A stretch of 64,000 nucleotides of DNA. It comes from Modicisalibacter xianhensis. GTDB lineage: Bacteria > Pseudomonadota > Gammaproteobacteria > Pseudomonadales > Halomonadaceae. The notes below the pieces were generated by a model. The model did not search any database. It worked only from the letters and a program-made list of their open reading frames with translations, and was not told the DNA's origin. Each line of letters begins with the position of its first letter. The first letter of the stretch is position 1. Shown here piece after piece: positions 39,413 through 48,771 of the stretch. The position numbers and the translations under genes were made by a program. The DNA is taken from assembly GCF_900113605.1 (NCBI RefSeq), contig NZ_FOPY01000011.1, forward strand, positions 62,001-126,000. Reading direction: 5' to 3'.

Positions 39413-40408
39413 ATGGAACTCGTCTGTCCCGCAGGTAACCTGCCGGCACTCAAGCGCGCCGTCGACGAAGGGGCGGATGCCGTCTATTTCGGCTTTCGCA
39501 ACAACACCAACGCCCGTGGATTCGCGGGACTCAACTTCAGCGAGGGACGCGCCGCCGAGGGCATCGACTATGCCCACCGTCGCGGCTGCCGGGTATTTTG
39601 CGCCATTAACACCTATCCGCAGCCTGGCGGTTGGGCACAGTGGGCCACGGCGGTGGACCAGGCCGCCGATCTGGGGGTGGACGCGCTGATCCTCGCCGAC
39701 ATGGGCCTGCTCGACTACGCCGCGACCCGTTACCCCGACCTGCCCCGCCACCTGTCGGTGCAAGGCTCGGCGACCAGCTACGAGGCACTGCGCTTCTATC
39801 ACCGCGAATTCGGTATCCGCCGCGCCGTGTTGCCCCGTGTCCTCTCGCTGAACCAGGTACGCGACGTGGCACGCCACAGCCCGGTGGAACTCGAGGTATT
39901 CGCCTTCGGCAGCCTGTGCATCATGGCCGAGGGACGCTGCTATCTGTCGTCGTATCTCACCGGCGAGTCACCCAATACTCGCGGTGTCTGTTCACCGGCC
40001 GCGCATGTGCGCTGGGAACAGACCGACGCCGGGCTCGAATCGCGCCTCAACGGCGTGCTGATCGACCGTTATGCCGAGGGCGAGCGTGCCGGCTACCCGA
40101 CGCTGTGCAAGGGCCGCTTCGAGGTGGCCGGCTCGACCTATCACGCCATCGAGGAGCCGACCAGCCTCAACACCTTGGACCTGCTGCCCGAGCTGACCGA
40201 GTTGGGCATCAGCGCGGTAAAAATCGAGGGGCGCCAACGCAGTCCCGCCTATGTAGCCCAGGTCGCCGCCGTATGGCGCCAGGCGCTCGATGCCCTGGCG
40301 CACGACCGCAAGCGCTTCGCGCCATCCCCCGCCTGGCAAGCCCAACTAAGTGCGCTATCCGAGGGCGCCACCACCACCCTGGGCGCCTACGAGCGACGCT
40401 GGAAGTGA
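39413..40408 (+). CDS. ubiU: UbiU, oxygen-independent ubiquinone hydroxylation
   Basis: A 331-residue protein of the U32 peptidase-like family that forms a [4Fe-4S] heterodimer with UbiV and hydroxylates the ubiquinone ring without O2. It starts MELVCPAGNLPALK. The cluster cysteines fit CIMAEGRCYLS, GVCSPA and TLCKGRF. GGAG lies 6 bases before the ATG. ubiV follows 27 bases later; ubiT is separate at 45706-46161. Confidence 0.94.
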   Translation: MELVCPAGNLPALKRAVDEGADAVYFGFRNNTNARGFAGLNFSEGRAAEGIDYAHRRGCRVFCAINTYPQPGGWAQWATAVDQAADLGVDALILADMGLLDYAATRYPDLPRHLSVQGSATSYEALRFYHREFGIRRAVLPRVLSLNQVRDVARHSPVELEVFAFGSLCIMAEGRCYLSSYLTGESPNTRGVCSPAAHVRWEQTDAGLESRLNGVLIDRYAEGERAGYPTLCKGRFEVAGSTYHAIEEPTSLNTLDLLPELTELGISAVKIEGRQRSPAYVAQVAAVWRQALDALAHDRKRFAPSPAWQAQLSALSEGATTTLGAYERRWK

Positions 40409-40435
40409 CCCGTGACCCGACAAGGAGTAGCCGTC

Positions 40436-41329
40436 ATGCAACTGTCCCTGGGCCCCGTGCCGTTCTACTGGACACGCGAGCGCTATACCGCGTTTTACCG
40501 CGACGCCGCCGACTGGCCGCTGGATATCGTCTACCTGGGCGAGACCGTCTGCTCGCGACGCCGCGACATGAAGCTCGACGACTGGCTGGGCATCGGCCGT
40601 GAACTGCAAGAGGCGGGCAAGCAGGTCGTGCTGTCGAGCCAGACGCTGATCGAGTCCGAGGCCGACCTGCGTGGCCTGCGCAAGCTGTGCGCCAATGGTG
40701 AATACGTCATCGAAGCCAACGATCACAGCGCCCTGCAACTCGCGACCGAGGCCGGCCTGCCCTTCGTCGCCGGCCCGGCACTGAATCTCTATAACCTGGC
40801 GTCACTGCAACGCCTGGCCAGGCGAGGGCTGGTCCGCTGGTGCATGCCAGTGGAGCTTTCACGCGAGGGGCTCGCCGCGCTGCTGGCCAACATCGGCGAT
40901 AGCGGCCTGAAAGCCCCCTGCGAGGTATTCGCCTATGGCCACCTGCCCCTGGCATGGTCGGCACGCTGCTTCACCGCACGTCACCACGCCCTGCCCAAGG
41001 ATCGCTGCCAGTTCGTCTGCCAGCAGTACCCAGAGGGATTGCCACTGCGCTCGCAGGAGTCTTGTGAGGTATTCACGCTCAACGGCATCCAGACCCTGTC
41101 GGGCGCCTGCTACGACCTGCGCCACGAGATCGCGGATATGCGGCGGCTGGGGGTGACGGTGGCGCGGCTGGGGCCTCGTTCGGAGGGCATGGCCGAGGTC
41201 GTTGCAGCGTTCGACCGGGCGCGTCGCGATGACCTGCCGCCCCGAGACCCGCTGGCCCTGGTGGAAGCCGATGCCTGTACCGGCTATTGGCACGGAAAGG
41301 CGGGAATGGACAGGGTTGCGTCTGGCTAG
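40436..41329 (+). CDS. ubiV: UbiV, oxygen-independent ubiquinone hydroxylation
   Basis: A 297-residue U32-family partner of UbiU. The start MQLSLGPVPFYWTRE is preceded by AGGAG at 8 bases. The iron-sulfur cysteines lie in LRKLCANGEY, SARCFTARHH and DRCQFVCQQYPEG. The 3' end overlaps the convergent trkA gene by 4 bases, leaving no room for a terminator. Confidence 0.94.
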   Translation: MQLSLGPVPFYWTRERYTAFYRDAADWPLDIVYLGETVCSRRRDMKLDDWLGIGRELQEAGKQVVLSSQTLIESEADLRGLRKLCANGEYVIEANDHSALQLATEAGLPFVAGPALNLYNLASLQRLARRGLVRWCMPVELSREGLAALLANIGDSGLKAPCEVFAYGHLPLAWSARCFTARHHALPKDRCQFVCQQYPEGLPLRSQESCEVFTLNGIQTLSGACYDLRHEIADMRRLGVTVARLGPRSEGMAEVVAAFDRARRDDLPPRDPLALVEADACTGYWHGKAGMDRVASG

Positions 41330-42699
41330 AAGTACGACAACCCGACCTGGAACAGCCGCTCCACATCGTGCAGGCGGCGCTTGTCGGTGAGAAACAGGAT
41401 CAGATGGTCATCCGTTTCGACGGTCGCGTCATTCAGTTCCATGATGACCTCGTCGTTACGAATGATGGCTCCGATGGTCACACCGTCGGGCAGCTTGATG
41501 TCGCCGGGCCTGCAGCCCACGAGGCGGGATGACTTGGCATCGCCGTGCGCGATCGCCTCGAACGCCTCGGCAGCGCCACGCCGCAGAGAATAGGCGCGGG
41601 TCATGTCGCCGCGCCGGATGTAGGCCAGGATGCTGCCGATGGTAATTTGCTGGGGGGACAGGGCGACATCGATGTCGCCGCCCTGGATAAGGTCCACATA
41701 AGCCGGGTCGGTAATCAGGGACAGTACCTTGTGGGCCCCGAGCCGCTTGGCCAGCAATGACGACATGATATTGTCCTCGTCGCTGTTGGTCAGGGCACAA
41801 TAGATGTCGCAGTCCTCGATATTCTCTTCCACCAGCAGGCGCTTGCGGGTCGCCCGGCCATGCAGGACCACGGTGTGCTTCAATCGCTCCGCCAGGTAGC
41901 GGCAGCGCTCCTCGTTGGCCTCGATGATCTTGACCTGATGGGTGCTCTCCAGCTTTTCCGCCAGCCGCTCCCCGACATTGCCGCCCCCGGCGATCATGAC
42001 CCGGCGATAGCCCTGCTCACTCTTGCCCAGCTCATGCATCACGATGCGGATATCCCGACGCGACGCCAGGAAAAACACTTCATCGTCCTTTTCGACCACC
42101 GTGCTGCCATGGGGAATGATGGCCCGGTCCTGGCGATAGATGGCGGCAACTCGCGTCGACACCTGCGGCAGGTGGCGCGCGATGGTCGCCAGTTCCTTGC
42201 CGATCAGGGGGCCTCCCTCTACCGCCTTGACCGCCACGAGCTGGACCCGGCCATCGGCGAAGTCGAGTACCTGCAGGGCACCGGGGTACTCGAACAGGTG
42301 ATAGATATTGTCGGTCACCAACTGCTCGGGGCTGATGATCACGTCGACGGGCACCGCCTTTGACGAGAACAGCGCCTCTTGGCACAGATACTCCTTGTCG
42401 CGGATTCGGGCGATCTTGGTCGGGGTGTGAAAGATCGCGTTGGCCACCTCGCAGGCCAGCATGTTGATCTCGTCGGAATTGGTCACGGCGATCAGCAGGT
42501 CCGCATCCTCGCAGCCGGCATCGCGCAGGATGCTGGGGTGGGACGCCTTGCCCACCACCGTGCGGATATCCAGGCTGACACTGAGTTCGTCCAGTTGCTC
42601 GGAAGCGGTATCGACAACCGTGATGTCGTGCCCCTCATGAACGAGATGCTCCGCCAGGTTGCCGCCGATCTGGCCAGCCCCTAGGATCAGGATTTTCAT
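41326..42699 (-). CDS. trkA: TrkA, NAD-binding potassium-uptake regulator
   Basis: A 457-residue cytoplasmic regulator of the Trk potassium channel with two RCK units. Each begins with a nucleotide-binding motif: GAGQIGGNLAEHL (residues ~7-19) and AGGGNVGERLAEKL (~237-250). Length is as in E. coli TrkA. In many gammaproteobacteria trkA lies beside rsmB/fmt, so its place inside an anaerobic cluster is unusual. Potassium uptake matters for salt tolerance. Confidence 0.95.
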   Translation of the reverse strand: MKILILGAGQIGGNLAEHLVHEGHDITVVDTASEQLDELSVSLDIRTVVGKASHPSILRDAGCEDADLLIAVTNSDEINMLACEVANAIFHTPTKIARIRDKEYLCQEALFSSKAVPVDVIISPEQLVTDNIYHLFEYPGALQVLDFADGRVQLVAVKAVEGGPLIGKELATIARHLPQVSTRVAAIYRQDRAIIPHGSTVVEKDDEVFFLASRRDIRIVMHELGKSEQGYRRVMIAGGGNVGERLAEKLESTHQVKIIEANEERCRYLAERLKHTVVLHGRATRKRLLVEENIEDCDIYCALTNSDEDNIMSSLLAKRLGAHKVLSLITDPAYVDLIQGGDIDVALSPQQITIGSILAYIRRGDMTRAYSLRRGAAEAFEAIAHGDAKSSRLVGCRPGDIKLPDGVTIGAIIRNDEVIMELNDATVETDDHLILFLTDKRRLHDVERLFQVGLSYF

Positions 42700-42768
42700 A
42701 AATGCGCCCCAGCCGATGTCCGTTCAGCATAGTTGCGGCGCTTTCCTGTCAGCAATGCCCCCGTCGGG

Positions 42769-43509
42769 TTAGCCGCACTTGGACCAGCCGCAGCCGGTAC
42801 AGGTCGGGCAGCCATCCATCATCACCAGTTCGCTGCGACACTCGGGGCAGTGACCGACGTTGGCGGACGCTTCCGTCGCGGCCGGGGGGACAGACCCCTT
42901 GGCGGCAGGCTCTTCATGCGCCGGCGGCTGCCAGGGGTGACCGTGGGTCATGCGGTGGGCGTAGCGGCGCACCAGCTCGTCGACCGGCACCTGGTGGCCG
43001 TCGATGTCGAGAAAGCCGCGCCGGTAGAGGATCTGCTGGATCGACCAGGCGATCGCCGCCACCTCGGAGTCGTGGAACATGGGCTTGCCCCAGCGGTTCA
43101 TGCCACAGCGTACCAGGCCCTTGTCCCAAGCCACCTTGCGCAGGTCGGCGACCGCCTGGGTCACGTAGCCGCCACGTGCGGCCAGCGACAGGCTGCGCAT
43201 GGTGGCGGTGATCCACTGATGTTCACTGGAGAGCTGCCCAGAGGGGAAGAAGAACTCCACCGGGCGCTCGATGACCACCCGCTTGCCGTTGATCACGCCC
43301 TCCACCGGCATGAACGATACCAGCAGGTAGACCTTGCGCCGCCCCTCGGCCCCCACGTAGGAGATCTTCTCGGAGACCGCTTCCAGCGTGCCCTCGGGGC
43401 GCGAGGGAATGCGCACCGTGAGTGGGTCCTCGTCGGGCATCGGCGGCGGTTCGGGAATTGTCTTCTTGACGCTGTAGGCGACGATCTTGGAATTGATTTC
43501 GACGGCCAT
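42769..43509 (-). CDS. nrdJb: NrdJb, C-terminal subunit of split class II ribonucleotide reductase
   Basis: A 246-residue protein corresponding to the C-terminal portion of class II reductase that is a separate gene in Pseudomonas. The C-terminus carries cysteine pairs (CPECRSELV, CPTCTGCGWSKCG) that reduce the active site after each turnover. AAGGAG stands 8 bases before ATG 43509. It lies 49 bases downstream of nrdJa. Confidence 0.92.
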   Translation of the reverse strand: MAVEINSKIVAYSVKKTIPEPPPMPDEDPLTVRIPSRPEGTLEAVSEKISYVGAEGRRKVYLLVSFMPVEGVINGKRVVIERPVEFFFPSGQLSSEHQWITATMRSLSLAARGGYVTQAVADLRKVAWDKGLVRCGMNRWGKPMFHDSEVAAIAWSIQQILYRRGFLDIDGHQVPVDELVRRYAHRMTHGHPWQPPAHEEPAAKGSVPPAATEASANVGHCPECRSELVMMDGCPTCTGCGWSKCG

Positions 43510-43558
43510 CAGTTGGCTCCTTGAATACAAAACAGAAAATGCTTGGACCGGCGCGCAG

Positions 43559-45670
43559 TTACCATTTCCCGTAGGTGCCTTCTTTCAAGGCGTCATACAG
43601 GTTAGCGGCGTTGTGCTCTTCACCGTCGTAGATCACCGTCTCGTCGCCCTTGAGCTCCAGCGTCTCGCCATTCTCCAGTTCGAACACGTAGGTAGTGTTC
43701 TTGAGATCCTCTTCGCGCACCAGCACACCCTGGAAGGCTTCCGGATTGAAGCGGAAGGTGGTGCAGCCCTTGAGCTTGCTGGCATAGGCGTCCAGGTAAA
43801 GGTCCTTGAACTGCTCGAAGGGAAACTCGGTGGGCACGTTGACCGTCTTGGAAATCGCCGAATCGACCCACACCTGCGCCGCGGCCTGCACCGCCACGTG
43901 CTGCTGCGGCGTCACCGCATCGGCGGTAATGAAGTAATCCGGCAGGTCGCTTTCCACCGCGTCCGCCGCGATGAAATGACGGTAGGCCGCCAGTTCGAAG
44001 GACACCACCTCGACCTGCTCCTTGGTCTTGCGCCCCGCCTGGATGACGTTGCGGAAGTAACGGTGCGAGAAAGACGGCTCGATGCCATTGGAAGCGTTGT
44101 TGCCCAGCGACAGCGAGATGGTGCCGGTCGGCGCGATCGACGAGTGGTGGGTGAAACGTGCGCCATGCTCGGCCAGGGCGGCGACCAGTTCAGGCTCGAC
44201 CTCGGCGAGCTTCTGCATGTAGCGGCTGTAGCGCGCATGCAGGATGCGCCCCGGCACCTTGTCGCCGATCTCGTAGCCATCCCGGCCCAGTTCCGGCCGC
44301 TCGCGCAGCATCTTGGGGGTGATCTCGAACTCCTCGGCGAGGATCGGCGCCATGCCCTTCTCGCGCGACAGTTCAAGCGCCTGCTTCCAGCCCTCCACGG
44401 CCAGCACCCGACTGACCTCCTCGGTGAAGGCCAGCGACTCCGGCGAGCCGTAAGGCATCTTGAGCATGGTCATGGTCGAGCCCAGGCCCAGGAAGCCCAT
44501 GCCGTGACGGCGCTTGGCCTCGATCTCGCGACGCTGGCCGGGCAACGGCAGGCCGCTGATCTCGACCACGTTGTCGAGCATGCGCGTGAAGATCGTCACC
44601 ACCTGACGGTAACGCTCCCAGTCGAAGCGAGGATTTTTGCCGAACGGATCGATCACGAAGCGTGTCAGGTTGACCGACCCCAGAAGACATGCTCCTTCTG
44701 GCGGCAGTGGTTGCTCACCACATGGGTTGGTGGCGCGGATTTCCTCGCAGAACCAGTTGTTGTTCATGCGGTTGACCTGATCGATCAGGATGAACCCCGG
44801 CTCGGCGAAGTCGTAGGTGGAGCGCATGATGGTGTCCCACAGCGCTCGGGCGCGGATGCGCTCGACGATGCGGCAGGCCACACGGCCCTCGGCGTCGACG
44901 GTATAGCCTTCCTCGATCACCGGCCAGTCGCGATAGATGATCTCGTCAGGGCCGACATCATCCGCCTCGCCAGGGTGCAGCGGGAAAGCCAGCGGCCACT
45001 CGGCGTCGTGCTTGACCGCTTCCATGAACTCGTCGGTGATCAGCAGGCTGAGGTTGAACTGGCGCAGCCGCCCGGCCTCGCGCTTGGCCTCGATGAACTC
45101 GCGCACGTCGGGGTGGCCGACATCGAAGGTGCCCATCTGCGCGCCGCGACGCCCCCCCGCCGAGGCCACCGTGAAGCACATCTTGTCGTAGATATCCATG
45201 AACGCCAGCGGCCCGTTGGTGCCGGCGCCGGCGCCGAACACGAATGCGCCCTTGTGGCGCAGGGTGGAAAATTCATAGCCGATGCCGCAGCCCGCCTTGA
45301 GCGTCATGCCGGCGTCCACCACTGCACCGAGGATATCGTGCATCGAGTCACGGATGGTGCGCGACACCGTGCAGTTGATCAGGCTCACCGCCGGCTTGTA
45401 GTCCTCGGCGCCGGCATTGGACATGATTCGCCCGGCGGGGACGGCACCGTTCTCCAGCGCCCAGCGGAACTTGGGCAGCCAGGCATCGCGCTGGTCGCCC
45501 TCGACCTCGGCCAGGGCACGCGCCACCCGCTCCCAGGTATCGGCCACGTCCTTGTCCACCGGCGTGCCGTGACGGTCCTTGAGTCGGTACTTGGCGTCCC
45601 AGATGGCTTGTGAGGGCGTCTGCATCGGCACCTCGCTGGACGTCTTGACAGCCTCGGTGGGCGAATTCAT
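43559..45670 (-). CDS. nrdJa: NrdJa, adenosylcobalamin-dependent ribonucleotide reductase
   Basis: A 703-residue class II catalytic subunit that makes deoxyribonucleotides using coenzyme B12, with or without oxygen. Active-site blocks are SLINCTVS (first cysteine), GCGIGYEFS, NPCGEQPLPPEGAC and PTGTISLSLGNNASNG. The start MNSPTEAV follows a GGGGGA ribosome-binding site. No cobalamin riboswitch is visible; ubiT lies just 35 bases upstream, so the promoter is probably ahead of ubiT. Confidence 0.94.
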   Translation of the reverse strand: MNSPTEAVKTSSEVPMQTPSQAIWDAKYRLKDRHGTPVDKDVADTWERVARALAEVEGDQRDAWLPKFRWALENGAVPAGRIMSNAGAEDYKPAVSLINCTVSRTIRDSMHDILGAVVDAGMTLKAGCGIGYEFSTLRHKGAFVFGAGAGTNGPLAFMDIYDKMCFTVASAGGRRGAQMGTFDVGHPDVREFIEAKREAGRLRQFNLSLLITDEFMEAVKHDAEWPLAFPLHPGEADDVGPDEIIYRDWPVIEEGYTVDAEGRVACRIVERIRARALWDTIMRSTYDFAEPGFILIDQVNRMNNNWFCEEIRATNPCGEQPLPPEGACLLGSVNLTRFVIDPFGKNPRFDWERYRQVVTIFTRMLDNVVEISGLPLPGQRREIEAKRRHGMGFLGLGSTMTMLKMPYGSPESLAFTEEVSRVLAVEGWKQALELSREKGMAPILAEEFEITPKMLRERPELGRDGYEIGDKVPGRILHARYSRYMQKLAEVEPELVAALAEHGARFTHHSSIAPTGTISLSLGNNASNGIEPSFSHRYFRNVIQAGRKTKEQVEVVSFELAAYRHFIAADAVESDLPDYFITADAVTPQQHVAVQAAAQVWVDSAISKTVNVPTEFPFEQFKDLYLDAYASKLKGCTTFRFNPEAFQGVLVREEDLKNTTYVFELENGETLELKGDETVIYDGEEHNAANLYDALKEGTYGKW

Positions 45671-45705
45671 GGATGGTCCCCCGTAAAAGAAAGATGGTTC
45701 ATGGT

Positions 45706-46161
45706 TCAGCGATTGGCCAAGCGTTCGAGCCGTGAAAGCCAGTCGCCCAGGCGCCCCTGGGCGATGCCTTCCTCGAGCCCGTCGAGCAGATTCTTGACCG
45801 TCAACCCCAGTTCGGTGTCGCCCTCGATGGCCAGGCGGCGCTGGAAGAACAGCCCATCGGGATCTTCGCGCCGCGTGGCCAGGCACAGGAACTCGCGCCA
45901 GCCGCCACGGATGACGACCTCGGGCGTCGCATCGACCAGTACCAGGCGCGAGCGCTCGACCGACAGCACCAGCGCGATGCCCAGGTCGTCGATGGCCAGC
46001 CCAACCCGGCGCCCTTCGAGTTCATCGAACTCACCCGCCCTCAATGGCTTGGCATAGGCCCGATTGAGTGGCGGCTCGACCAAGCGGCGCTTGAGCGTCA
46101 AGGGCACCTTGGCATCGAGCTTCTTCACTACCGGCAGCGGTGTCGAAAATGGCCATGGCAT
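45706..46161 (-). CDS. ubiT: UbiT, SCP2-domain accessory factor of anaerobic ubiquinone synthesis
   Basis: A 151-residue SCP2 (sterol carrier) domain protein. The block AIEGDTELGLTVKNLLDGLE (residues ~112-131) closely follows E. coli UbiT (YhbT). UbiT binds lipid and is required with UbiUV for ubiquinone synthesis without O2. The start MPWPFST is preceded by GGGAG at 8 bases. It is split from ubiUV by trkA and nrdJ and probably heads a ubiT-nrdJa-nrdJb transcript. Confidence 0.9.
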   Translation of the reverse strand: MPWPFSTPLPVVKKLDAKVPLTLKRRLVEPPLNRAYAKPLRAGEFDELEGRRVGLAIDDLGIALVLSVERSRLVLVDATPEVVIRGGWREFLCLATRREDPDGLFFQRRLAIEGDTELGLTVKNLLDGLEEGIAQGRLGDWLSRLERLANR

Positions 46162-46218
46162 GGCGGTTCTCCCTGCGATCAAAGCCGCTCATCTTGCCAC
46201 CGTGAAGATGCCCTGAGG

Positions 46219-46232
46219 CTGACATATATCAA
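46219..46232. promoter_or_regulatory. FNR/Anr-like box between ubiT and the nrdG-like gene
   Basis: CTGAC-ATAT-ATCAA matches the consensus at 8 of 10 specific positions. It lies 58 bases before ubiT and 88 bases before the divergent radical SAM gene. Confidence 0.6.
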
Positions 46233-46262
46233 GGTAGGCGCACTTAACCCCACCTAGCCTAT

Positions 46263-46299
46263 CCACAATATCTAGTACGTCAATCACAAAATACATAGC
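46263..46299. promoter_or_regulatory. Tandem NrdR-box candidates
   Basis: A 16-base element at 46263-46278 (core CACAATAT-CTAGTA) matches the NrdR consensus aCaCwAtATaTwGtgt at 12 of 16 positions. A second, weaker one (10 of 16) begins 21 bases later at 46284, two helical turns away. Paired boxes near ribonucleotide reductase genes are the normal NrdR arrangement. Confidence 0.55.
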
Positions 46300-46319
46300 A
46301 CATATGGGAATTATCATCC

Positions 46320-47042
46320 ATGCCTCCCGATACTCCTTTCGCTTGCCTGCCCATCGCCGGCCTGACGCCGATGACCACCCTGGATTTTCCCGAGCGGTTG
46401 GCCTGCGTGGTATTCACCCAAGGGTGTCCGCTGCGCTGTGGCTACTGCCACAATCCTCACCTGCTCCCGCCTCGGCGGGGCGAGCCCCATGAATGGCAAG
46501 ACGTCTGCAACTTTCTCGAGCGCCGTCAGGGTCTTCTGGAAGGCGTGGTGATCAGCGGTGGCGAGCCGACCCTGCACCGGGAACTGCCTGCGGCATTGCG
46601 TGACATCAAGCAGCGCGGTTTCGCCACCGGCCTACACACGGCAGGCGTGTATCCCGAACGCCTGGCCCAGGCCCTGCCCTGGCTGGACTGGGTAGGGCTC
46701 GACATCAAGGGCTGGGGTCCGAATTTCGATAGGATCTGCGGGCGGCGGGGCATGTGGCGACGCAGCGTGCAAAGCCTGGCGCTGCTGCTGGATGCCGGCA
46801 TCGAGCTGGAATGCCGCACCACCGTGCACTGGCGAGACTTCTCGCTGCGCGATGTGGAGAAGCTGGCCATGTCGCTGGCCGATTGCGGGGTGAAGCGCTA
46901 CGTGCTGCAGATCGCCCGTGATACGCAATGCCTCGACCCGCGCTACACGTCGCCACTGACCGGCATACCGTCCGGCCATGCCGTGGACTTGCTGGTATCG
47001 CGACTTGCGCCACATTTCGAACAGATAACCATACGCCGGTAG
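46320..47042 (+). CDS. NrdG-like radical SAM protein without NrdD partner
   Basis: A 240-residue radical SAM protein of the anaerobic ribonucleotide reductase activase type. The cluster motif is CPLRCGYC (residues ~39-46), followed by SGGEPTLH. NrdG normally activates glycyl-radical NrdD, but no NrdD is in the window; the reductase next door is class II. It may act on an NrdD encoded elsewhere or on another target. The start at 46320 has a weak ribosome-binding site; ATG 46371 is possible. Confidence 0.8.
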   Translation: MPPDTPFACLPIAGLTPMTTLDFPERLACVVFTQGCPLRCGYCHNPHLLPPRRGEPHEWQDVCNFLERRQGLLEGVVISGGEPTLHRELPAALRDIKQRGFATGLHTAGVYPERLAQALPWLDWVGLDIKGWGPNFDRICGRRGMWRRSVQSLALLLDAGIELECRTTVHWRDFSLRDVEKLAMSLADCGVKRYVLQIARDTQCLDPRYTSPLTGIPSGHAVDLLVSRLAPHFEQITIRR

Positions 47043-47063
47043 CGCCGCGCCTGCTGCCGGGTA

Positions 47064-48584
47064 CTACTTGATCCCCAGCCGGCGTGCCAGCTTGTGCAGG
47101 TTGCTGGCATCGACATCGAGCAGGCGCGCCGCTGCCGACCAGTTGCCCTCGGCACTGTCGAGGGCATGCCGAATAGCTTGGCGCTGGGTGCGTGTCACGC
47201 TGTCGTGCAATGACTCCCGGGGCTGGCTGCGGGACGGCACGACCGCCACTTCGGGGGCACTGGGCATGGCCAGCGGCAGGTCGAGCAGGCCGGGCTCCAG
47301 AGTGACGATGTCCTCGCGGCACGCGCCCTGGCTGAGCGCCTTGATCGCCGCCCGGCTGATGACGTGTTCGAGTTCGCGCACGTTGCCTGGCCAGTCGTAG
47401 CTGCACAGGGCGTCTTCGGCCTCCGGCGACAGCCGCAGGCTGCGTAACCCAAGGCGAGTCCGGTTGAGTTCGAGAAAGTGCCCGGCCAGTACCAGTGTGT
47501 CGCTGCCCCGCTCGCGCAGTGGCGGAATCGGCACCGGATAGACCGAGAGCCGATGGTAGAGATCGGCCCGGAAGTGTCCGGCACGCACGCTATCATGCAG
47601 GTTGCGGTTGGTGGCTGCGACCACGCGTACCTCGACGTGCCGTGGCGTATCCTCGCCCAGGCGTTGGATCTCGCCATTCTGCAGGGTACGCAGCAACTTG
47701 GCCTGAATAGCCAACGGCAGCTCGCCGACTTCGTCCAGGAACAGCGTGCCGCCATCGGCGGCCTCGAAGCGCCCGGCCCGTGCATTTCCCGCCCCCGAGA
47801 AAGCCCCTTTCACGTGGCCGAACAGCTCGCTCTCGGCCAGCGACTCCGGCAATGCCGCGCAGTTGACCTGAATCAGCGGGCGCCGCCGGCGTCGCGAGCA
47901 CTGATGCAGGTGACGGGCGAACAGTTCCTTGCCGACACCGGTCTCGCCGGTCAGCAGCACGGGCAGATCGGAATCCGCCACCACCGCGAGTTCATCCAGC
48001 AACTGGCGAATGACCGGGCTCTGGCCGATGATCTCACCCTCCCGCGATTCGCCATCTCCCTCGACGGCATCGCTGCGTGACAGGCGCAAGCGGCGCAGGT
48101 CCTGCTCCAGCCGTGTCAGGCGCACCGCCGCTTCGACCAGCAAGGTGAAGCGCTGCAGGTCGTCCTGGGCACGCGCGTCGAACGTGCCCGGTGTTAGCGC
48201 ATCCAGGGTCAGCGCGCCCCACAGGCTGCCCTCGACATGCAAGCTGATACCCATGCAATCGTGCACCGGCAAGGGTTCGCCGACCTGATTGTCGACCAGT
48301 CCATCGTAGGGGTCGGGCAGCGTCGAGTCGGGGGGAAAGGCCACCGTCTCGCGGCGGGCCAGGATCGCCGCAAGCCGGGGATGCTGGGCCACCACGAAGC
48401 GCCGCCCCAGCGCCTCGCGTGTCAGCCCGTCGACCGCCACGGGACACAGCGCATCGCCATCGAGGCGCAGCAGGCCCACCGCGCCACAGTGAAAATATTC
48501 GCGCAAGGTTCTTACCAGGCGCTGCAGGCGCACGGCACTGGGCAACTCGGCAGTGAGATCGGCAAGCACGACGTCTTCCAGCAT
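47064..48584 (-). CDS. norR: NorR, NO-sensing sigma-54 activator (paralogue 2)
   Basis: A 506-residue regulator, the length of E. coli NorR. The GAF domain has [15 protein letters not shown] near the iron site. The AAA+ domain carries GETGVGKE, a GAFSGA loop and LFLDEVGEL. The C-terminal Fis-type domain ends [13 protein letters not shown] 48584 is preceded by CAGGAG at 8 bases. It is divergent from norA-norZ, which have a sigma-54 promoter and a candidate NorR site. Confidence 0.95.
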   Translation of the reverse strand: MLEDVVLADLTAELPSAVRLQRLVRTLREYFHCGAVGLLRLDGDALCPVAVDGLTREALGRRFVVAQHPRLAAILARRETVAFPPDSTLPDPYDGLVDNQVGEPLPVHDCMGISLHVEGSLWGALTLDALTPGTFDARAQDDLQRFTLLVEAAVRLTRLEQDLRRLRLSRSDAVEGDGESREGEIIGQSPVIRQLLDELAVVADSDLPVLLTGETGVGKELFARHLHQCSRRRRRPLIQVNCAALPESLAESELFGHVKGAFSGAGNARAGRFEAADGGTLFLDEVGELPLAIQAKLLRTLQNGEIQRLGEDTPRHVEVRVVAATNRNLHDSVRAGHFRADLYHRLSVYPVPIPPLRERGSDTLVLAGHFLELNRTRLGLRSLRLSPEAEDALCSYDWPGNVRELEHVISRAAIKALSQGACREDIVTLEPGLLDLPLAMPSAPEVAVVPSRSQPRESLHDSVTRTQRQAIRHALDSAEGNWSAAARLLDVDASNLHKLARRLGIK

Positions 48585-48627
48585 GACAGGGCTCCTGACG
48601 GGCAAGGCAGGCAAACGCTAGGTAAAA

Positions 48628-48638
48628 GTCACCATGAC
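48628..48638. promoter_or_regulatory. NorR-binding site candidate
   Basis: GTCA-CCA-TGAC is a perfect match to the GTCA-N3-TGAC core recognised by NorR. It lies about 90 bases upstream of the sigma-54 promoter of norA, a normal enhancer distance. NorR usually binds three such sites; I found only this exact one. Confidence 0.65.
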
Positions 48639-48672
48639 CCGGTGATTATTACCCTGCTGGCGCCGGGTAGAA

Positions 48673-48686
48673 TTGACCACGATCAA
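48673..48686. promoter_or_regulatory. FNR/Anr-type box in the norR-norA gap
   Basis: TTGAC-CACG-ATCAA matches the consensus at 9 of 10 specific positions. It lies between the NorR site and the sigma-54 promoter, suggesting joint control by low oxygen and NO. Confidence 0.72.
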
Positions 48687-48717
48687 GATTACTCGCGGAG
48701 AATCAATCACTTAAAAG

Positions 48718-48734
48718 TTGGCACGCTATCTGCA
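48718..48734 (+). promoter_or_regulatory. Sigma-54 promoter of norA-norZ
   Basis: TTGGCACGCTATCTGCA has GG, ten bases, GC at -24/-12. It lies 37 bases before the norA ATG and is divergent from norR. Confidence 0.88.
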
Positions 48735-48771
48735 AAAGAAGAGGGTGAACGGCTCACCACAGGAGTACGCC

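Noticed and set aside
45671-45705. Cobalamin riboswitch ahead of nrdJa
   Set aside because: Only 35 bases separate ubiT and nrdJa, far too few, and no B12-box is visible.
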